Shown: positions 59,455 to 64,000 of the stretch, in pieces | Layout of the letters: each line of letters begins with the position of its first letter | How positions within the stretch are numbered: the first letter of the stretch is position 1 | Source of the DNA: Chrysoperla carnea | Lineage: Eukaryota > Arthropoda > Insecta > Neuroptera > Chrysopidae | Direction of reading: 5' to 3' | NCBI RefSeq assembly: GCF_905475395.1 | Contig: NC_058339.1 | Location: 54,631,172-54,695,171 of the forward strand | DNA: 64,000 nt | The notes under the pieces: model-generated | What the model saw: only the letters and a program-made list of their open reading frames with translations | Told to the model about the DNA's origin: nothing | Databases searched by the model: none | Translations under genes and position numbers: made by a program

Positions 59455-61885
59455 TCAGGACATAAGTAAATCACGTAAAGTATTCGACGATGTATCCATT
59501 ATTTCATCCGGTGGTTCTTCCTTGATTTCTGGTACCATATGATATTTGCTAAATGTTATACTACGTTGTAACGAATCGTAACTGAGCGTTGCATCGTTAT
59601 CATCTGTTATTGGTTCACTGTGTTTGCTCACTTCAAATTTACTCCATTTATAGTTTACACATTTACGTGTACCGGGTGAACTTTGTATTAGATTTAATAC
59701 TGTTGAATGTGTTAAACCAAAGAATTCATTTCCTTTGGGTCGAGTGCTTACTACTTGCTCTTGAATTGTGGAATTGATTAGTAAAAGTAATTGTGTGTGA
59801 CAATAATCAGCTGACATACCAACAATGGGAGCTTCTAAATCTGAATCAGCTGCTATTTCAAATCTAAAAAAAAATAAATAACAGAATGCTACACATTTTG
59901 ATCAAAACTAAAGAAAAAAAAGTGAAAATAAACAATTAACTGAGTTATTTGTTGAAATGCCCTGTATAGAAAGTTTTGAATGTCAATGCTTGCATTATTT
60001 TTAATAAATTAGAAAAGTTTAAAAACCAACACAATTATTTGCAACCTTTCGACCTTTCCTCTTTAAATCACTTTTTATGTCTTGAGTACGCTATACAAAT
60101 TTCAGCTTGACATTTTTTCGTTTTCAAGTTATCGTGTTCACGGGCGGACGGGCGGGTCAGGGCCGGATTAACCCTGAATGGGGCCCTAGGCAACCATCAA
60201 TTTGGAGGCCCTTTTTTACACGTCCGTTCCCTTCTTTTTTCGATTAGAAAATACAAACTTATATCTTTCATAAAAATTTTATTGTCACAATGTAATAATA
60301 CCAATAAAATTACTATCTACATTTCAAACATGTCGTTTTCATCAATTATATCATCAATATCGATTTTGTTCAATAAATTTGACTCAATGCAAAGTATACC
60401 TAACATCTCGAGTCGCTCTTGTCGCGTTGTAGCTCTTTCAGCAGCTTTGATTCTTTTTAATAAGGATTATTATTCAATATACTCTCCTTTCACTTCGATA
60501 CACTTCTTTGCACGCTCATACAATTTGTCAAATGAGTCGGAAATGTCCTTTTTAGGTACCTTTTCTAGTTCGTCGGTCGTCGCCTTTTGAATGCGGTCAA
60601 TTGAGTTTTATTTATTTGAGTAAAATTTATTTTCAGTTCTGATTATATTTTTCTTTCACTCTCTAGAATTTTATGTTTGTAAGAAAATTTTAGTCTTTTT
60701 CATTTTTCGGGGGCCCCAGGCAACTGCCTATTCTGCCTACTTGTTAAGGCCCTGGGGCGGATAGACGGACAAATTGAAATGGATTATTTAAGTGATTTTA
60801 TGAACACTTATACCAAACATTTGAACAGGGTATAAAAAAATGAATTGAACGATACATGAAAATAATTTAATTGCCTCAATTATTTACCTTGTATATATAT
60901 TTTAAAAACCTCAAAATTTTAAACCTAGTCTATTTCGCCATTTCGGACTTCCAAAGAACAACAAATAAACTATCAAGAAACTAAGAAACAATCAACTAGG
61001 AGATGTTTAGTTTTAAAATTTACAAACTGGAGTGTTATAGCTTGACTTATTTTAAATCTAGAAGCTTGGTTTATTTACAAAAATTCGATAATTTAAAATT
61101 TAGAACGAAAAATACTTACTTGGGTCCATTACCACCATCAAAAATTTTACAGGTATAAACACATTTTTTCTCTGGATCCTTAGCACTCCCATAAATTCGT
61201 GTTGATACAAAACCAACAGGATAGATTACATCTTCTGAATGAAATTCGGGTCTATCGGTGAGAACTTCTCCTAATGAATGTATTGTAAGATCGCCTAAAC
61301 TGATTGGAAACACAGGACGTCCTGTACTATCGAGCGGAATTGGTTGAACTAACTTCTTTTTTATTTTTAACACAGGCTTCCGTTTTGATGGTTTAATATC
61401 TAGATAAAAATTTATACAATTTAAAAGATTTGAAAGCTGGGCAAGATGCTATGAGGAGTACTAACCGGGTGTATCAGAATTGGTTCTCTTTTTGATCTTT
61501 TTATTTACATCAGGAGGATTAGAAATGTTTACTGAAAAATTAAGAAATAATTTAAAATTGCCCTTTTATAATAACTTGAAATATTATTTTTCTTAATTGA
61601 CTTACATAAAGAAGGGTCAAATTGATAAAGCTTTAAAAGTAAAAATTTTCTTTCCTCTTTAACAAGATTAACTTTTTCTTGTATATCTGTTACTAAATCA
61701 CATAATGCTGCATTTTCCTGTAATTAATATGATCATAAATAAAAATAATTAAAGAAGTAAACCAAATATGCACTTACATAAACTAAATTTTTAATCACAT
61801 TCCGTAATTCAAAATATTTCTTTTTATATTTTAAATTTGAATCATATTCTTCTTTAACATGAATATTATTTTGTAAAAACGGCAT
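59455..61885 (-). CDS. TBRG1 homologue, FYRN/FYRC-domain nuclear protein
   Basis: Five exons: 61778-61885, 61606-61717, 61466-61531, 61120-61399, 59455-59863; 324 residues (human TBRG1 411). All junctions are GT/AG and phases close. TBRG1 (NIAM) is a nuclear growth regulator linked in mammals to ARF, MDM2 and p53. Exons 1-2 encode a charged coiled-coil-like region with KKKYFELRNVIK and ENAALCDLVTDIQEKVNLVK, a pattern characteristic of TBRG1. Exon 3 is a basic linker (KKIKKR) that may act as a nuclear signal. Exon 4 has the FYRN domain (about residues 123-170): GRPVFPISLGDLTIHSLGEV, VIYPVGFVSTRIYGS. FYRC spans exons 4-5: CVYTCKIFDGGNGPKFEI to FFGLTHSTVLNLIQSSPGTR. The C-terminus has IKEE, a SUMO-type site. 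Intron 4 carries a family B repeat with a nested hAT. Convergent with EI24, divergent from MEA1. Confidence 0.95.
59922..60840 (+). repeat. Interspersed family B copy, interrupted by a hAT element
   Basis: The left part (AGTGAAAATAAACAATTAAC; CTTGAGTACGCTATACAAAT; TTCAAGTTATCGTGTTCACG) and right part (GGACAAATTGAAATGG, GTGATTTTATGAACACTTAT, ending GGTATAAAA) are family B. They are split by the insertion at 60158-60754. The copy is diverged and lies in TBRG1 intron 4. Confidence 0.75.
60158..60754 (-). mobile_element. Nested hAT transposon remnant with target-site duplication
   Basis: The ends are CAGGGCCGGATTAACCC and TTAAGGCCCTG, inverted CAGGGCC termini. The 8 bp outside are GGGCGGGT and GGGCGGAT, a 7/8 match and the right length for hAT. 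The minus strand keeps the end of a transposase: DELEKVPKKDISDSFDKLYE, then, after frameshifts, RQERLEMLGILCIESNLLNK followed by IDIDDIIDE, stopping at 60317-60319. This is the hAT C-terminal pattern ERL..L.LLSIE..L....DF.D.I.. . The ~600-bp element is a deletion derivative, inactive, inserted in a family B copy. Confidence 0.8.
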
Positions 61886-61968
61886 TATTTTCCTAATTAA
61901 CGTCTAAGTCCCAATCCTTCAGATTATTATTTTTGACTTTTAATTAAAGGTGATAAACAAATCAAGTT

Positions 61969-62009
<41 letters not shown>
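61969..62009. repeat. TAA trinucleotide microsatellite
   Basis: About 13 uninterrupted TAA units, directly abutting the left end (AAGTGAAAAC) of the family B copy. Confidence 0.9.
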
Positions 62010-62618
62010 GTGAAAACAAACAATTGGCTGAGTTAATTGTTGAAATACCATGTTTAGACAGTGTTGACGCTATCGCTTGTTTTTTGACGTCACGTAAATA
62101 ACAAAATATCCACTTTTAAATAGCCACACACACATAACTGATATTCTTATATTAATACATACTATAAAATTTGCATCTAATTAACGCCCTCGTGGGTAAA
62201 CAGTGATGTTTACAAAAAAAATGTTTCAAACAAAAGTTCTTTATTTTTTTTATAAGGAACATTTTTTACATTTAAACTTTTGTTCTATCTCTAATGGTTT
62301 ACAAGATGGGTCCTACGGACCCAAGACCCAATTGACCTATATTGCTCATTTACGAACTCGACCTCACTTTTTACTCCCTGAGTACGCTATAAAAATTTCA
62401 GTTTGATATCTCTTTTCGTTTTTGAGTTATCGTGTTGGCAGACAGACGGACAGACAACCGGAAATGGACTAATTAGGTGATTTTATGAACACCTATACCA
62501 AAATTTTGTTCGTAGCATCAATATTTCTAAGCGTTGCAAACTTTGGACTAAACCATTATATATTCTATGGACTAAACTTAATATACTATGTATATTTCAT
62601 ATATACATGGTATAATAA
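62008..62618 (+). repeat. Interspersed family B, best full-length copy
   Basis: About 610 bp. The left end AAGTGAAAACAAACAATTGG includes the hairpin CAATTGGCTGAGTTAATTG. The middle has CGCCCTCGTGGGTAAACAGT, GGGTCCTACGGACCC (palindrome), CTGAGTACGCTATAAAAATT and a GACAGACGGACAGAC stretch. The right end is a near-palindrome, TATACTATGTATAT / ATATATACATGGTATA. No coding sequence, no long terminal inverted repeats. Other copies in the window: 14855, 24308, 26074 (inverted), 48381, 59922. Confidence 0.8.
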
Positions 62619-63004
62619 TCGTTCAGTATTGCCAACTTTCCAAACAAAGCTCTGTCAAATCCTTAAATAATGCTATTTCGATAAATTTTTTTAATTTTCA
62701 TATTGAAATCCAACTTTTTGATATAAGTTTTAGAACCTAGAACTTAGGGCTCTACTTAATATAGAATTCTAATTAGTTAGAACATGATTAGAAGAGTATG
62801 AACTAGAGATTTAGAACTATGAACTTATTATAGACAAGATCAGTTATATTATTGTTGAACTGTCACTGTCAAAATGACATTTTGAAATTTATGGCATTAA
62901 TGGAATAAAATTTAAATTTATTGAAGAATTTAATAATTTTATTACAGTGTTTGGGGTGCCCAGTGTTTTAATTATATTTACTTGAAATATAAATATTTTA
63001 TAAA

Positions 63005-63469
63005 ATGGTGTATCAATATTCACCAGATCCTCCAGATGAAACACCAGAAATAAAACCAGTACCATCATTACAAAATGATCATTTAGGAGGCGATAGTAAT
63101 GATGAAAGTGACGAAGACGATGGTTTTGAATACGATGGATACGAACCAATTCCTGTAGCACCTGACTTGGTGGAAAGTTCTTATGAAAGTGATGACGATA
63201 TTGACAATGCGTCAGCTGTTGCACCTGAAATTTCAAATTTACCAACTGCTCCAAGTATTGATGAGGAAATATTAAAAGAAATTTGGTCAACACCATCAGT
63301 GGCTACAATACCTATGGATGCAGCTAAAGAGGATCAAATTAGAAATGCTATGGCTAATTTTACATTGCCAGCATCATCGATACCCGAATGGGCGGCTGTT
63401 ATTCCTGATGAAGATTTTAAAAAACAATTACAAGATTGGATTAAACAACAGAAAATCCAACAAAATTAA
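63005..63469 (+). CDS. MEA1 (male-enhanced antigen 1) homologue
   Basis: A single exon of 154 codons starting ATGGTGTATCAATATTC. The N-terminal two thirds is acidic and disordered (DDHL.., NDESDEDDGFEYDGYEPIP), matching the acidic region and GYxxxP motif of MEA1. The C-terminal part has the family core (about residues 101-142): IPMDAAKEDQIRNAMANFTL, PASSIPEWAAVIPDEDF, corresponding to the vertebrate IPMD...M....LP....P.WA..I.D..W. MEA1 was found as an antigen enriched in testis; its biochemical function is not established. Length is near the vertebrate protein. AATAAA lies at 63548-63553, 79 nt past the stop. An overlapping minus-strand frame is a shadow. Confidence 0.92.
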   Translation: MVYQYSPDPPDETPEIKPVPSLQNDHLGGDSNDESDEDDGFEYDGYEPIPVAPDLVESSYESDDDIDNASAVAPEISNLPTAPSIDEEILKEIWSTPSVATIPMDAAKEDQIRNAMANFTLPASSIPEWAAVIPDEDFKKQLQDWIKQQKIQQN

Positions 63470-64000
63470 TTATAAAAAGTATTTAATTAAAAGTATTTAT
63501 GAATTGTTTAATTTAAATTACAAATTATTTTAATTCTTATTTTTATTAATAAAATGATGGAACTTTAATATGTAGTTAAAAATTGTGATTAATATATTAA
63601 TATACTTTAAATAAGTTCTAGTAAAATATTTTGGGAACATTTAACAAATTTGTATTAACTTAAAGAACAGATTTTTGTACAAACTTAATGAATAAATTTT
63701 TAACTAGAAAATTAACTCGTATTTCTATTATATAATGTTAAATAAACTTGCTCAAATTTATTTATTTTTGAATTAACTTCTTATTCCTGAAGATTTTGTA
63801 TTCGATACAATTTACCAAATACAGTAAGTTTTAACCAGCAGTTTATCAGAAGTTGAAACCGGCAATTTCTCCAAGTCTCTATCAGCTATCCATAAAATAC
63901 GTCACATGCTTTAAAATTTCTACATTCTGCATATAATTTTGTTAACAATTTGATACAGATATTAACTAATCTAATGTGTTTTATGGCTTTAATATGAAGG
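63470..64000. other. 3' flank of MEA1
   Basis: Contains the poly(A) signal AATAAA at 63548-63553. No further gene is visible to the window's end. Confidence 0.5.

Larger units (their letters stand above)
61886..63004. other. Divergent intergenic region between TBRG1 and MEA1
   Basis: The start codons face away from each other, 1.1 kb apart. Most of the gap is a TAA microsatellite plus a family B copy; without these the two genes would be only about 0.45 kb apart, so this may be a bidirectional promoter split by an insertion. Confidence 0.5.

Noticed and set aside
60282-60590. 102-codon plus-strand frame
   Set aside because: It is antisense to the hAT transposase remnant at 60158-60754, which reads on the minus strand.
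61969-62009. TAA repeat as the start of a CRISPR-like or satellite array
   Set aside because: It is a simple trinucleotide microsatellite with no spacers, in an animal genome.
62889-63296. 135-codon minus-strand frame
   Set aside because: It is antisense to MEA1; His/Leu-rich content comes from the complement of the acidic MEA1 codons.

Overview
The window is AT-rich animal nuclear DNA, most likely from an insect. Coding sequence sits in short exons separated by GT...AG introns of about 70 bp to over 8 kb, codon use is strongly A/T-ending, and the intergenic DNA is full of decayed transposons, foldback elements and simple repeats. I cannot fix the order or species from sequence alone.

Left two thirds (1-49.4 kb): gene-poor. 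The supported coding sequence is two exons of one minus-strand gene: a Ser/Asn/Thr-rich first coding exon (38454-39204) and, after an intron of about 8.3 kb, an exon encoding a Pointed (SAM/PNT) domain (29837-30118). Together they are the 5' part of an ETS-family transcription factor. I did not find the DNA-binding ETS domain, so the gene probably continues beyond the left edge. A His/Gln-rich minus-strand reading frame at 2060-2263 could be a late exon of this or another gene, but this is weak. The rest is repeats: a CACTA-like element, two non-LTR retrotransposon relics, hAT pieces, an initiator-tRNA-Met-like sequence, several foldback elements, and a ~0.6 kb interspersed family with at least six copies.

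Right third (49.4-63.5 kb): a compact cluster of conserved genes whose exon junctions can be resolved to the base, with all phases closing. In order: TRAPPC4 (minus, 3 exons), EI24 (plus, 6 exons, starting 412 bp from TRAPPC4 in a head-to-head pair), a short unrecognised plus-strand gene-like ORF that looks frameshifted (57324-57571), TBRG1 with FYRN/FYRC domains (minus, 5 exons), and MEA1 (plus, single exon). TRAPPC4 belongs to the TRAPP vesicle-tethering complex, EI24 is an ER membrane protein linked to autophagy, TBRG1 is a chromatin/p53-pathway regulator, and MEA1 is a small acidic protein of unclear role. They form no single pathway; the grouping is positional.

The most interesting large-scale point is that relatives of the ETS gene (FLI1/ETS1), EI24, TBRG1 and TRAPPC4 all lie on human 11q23-q24, suggesting retained ancestral linkage. 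I found no evidence of a new enzymatic or defence system.
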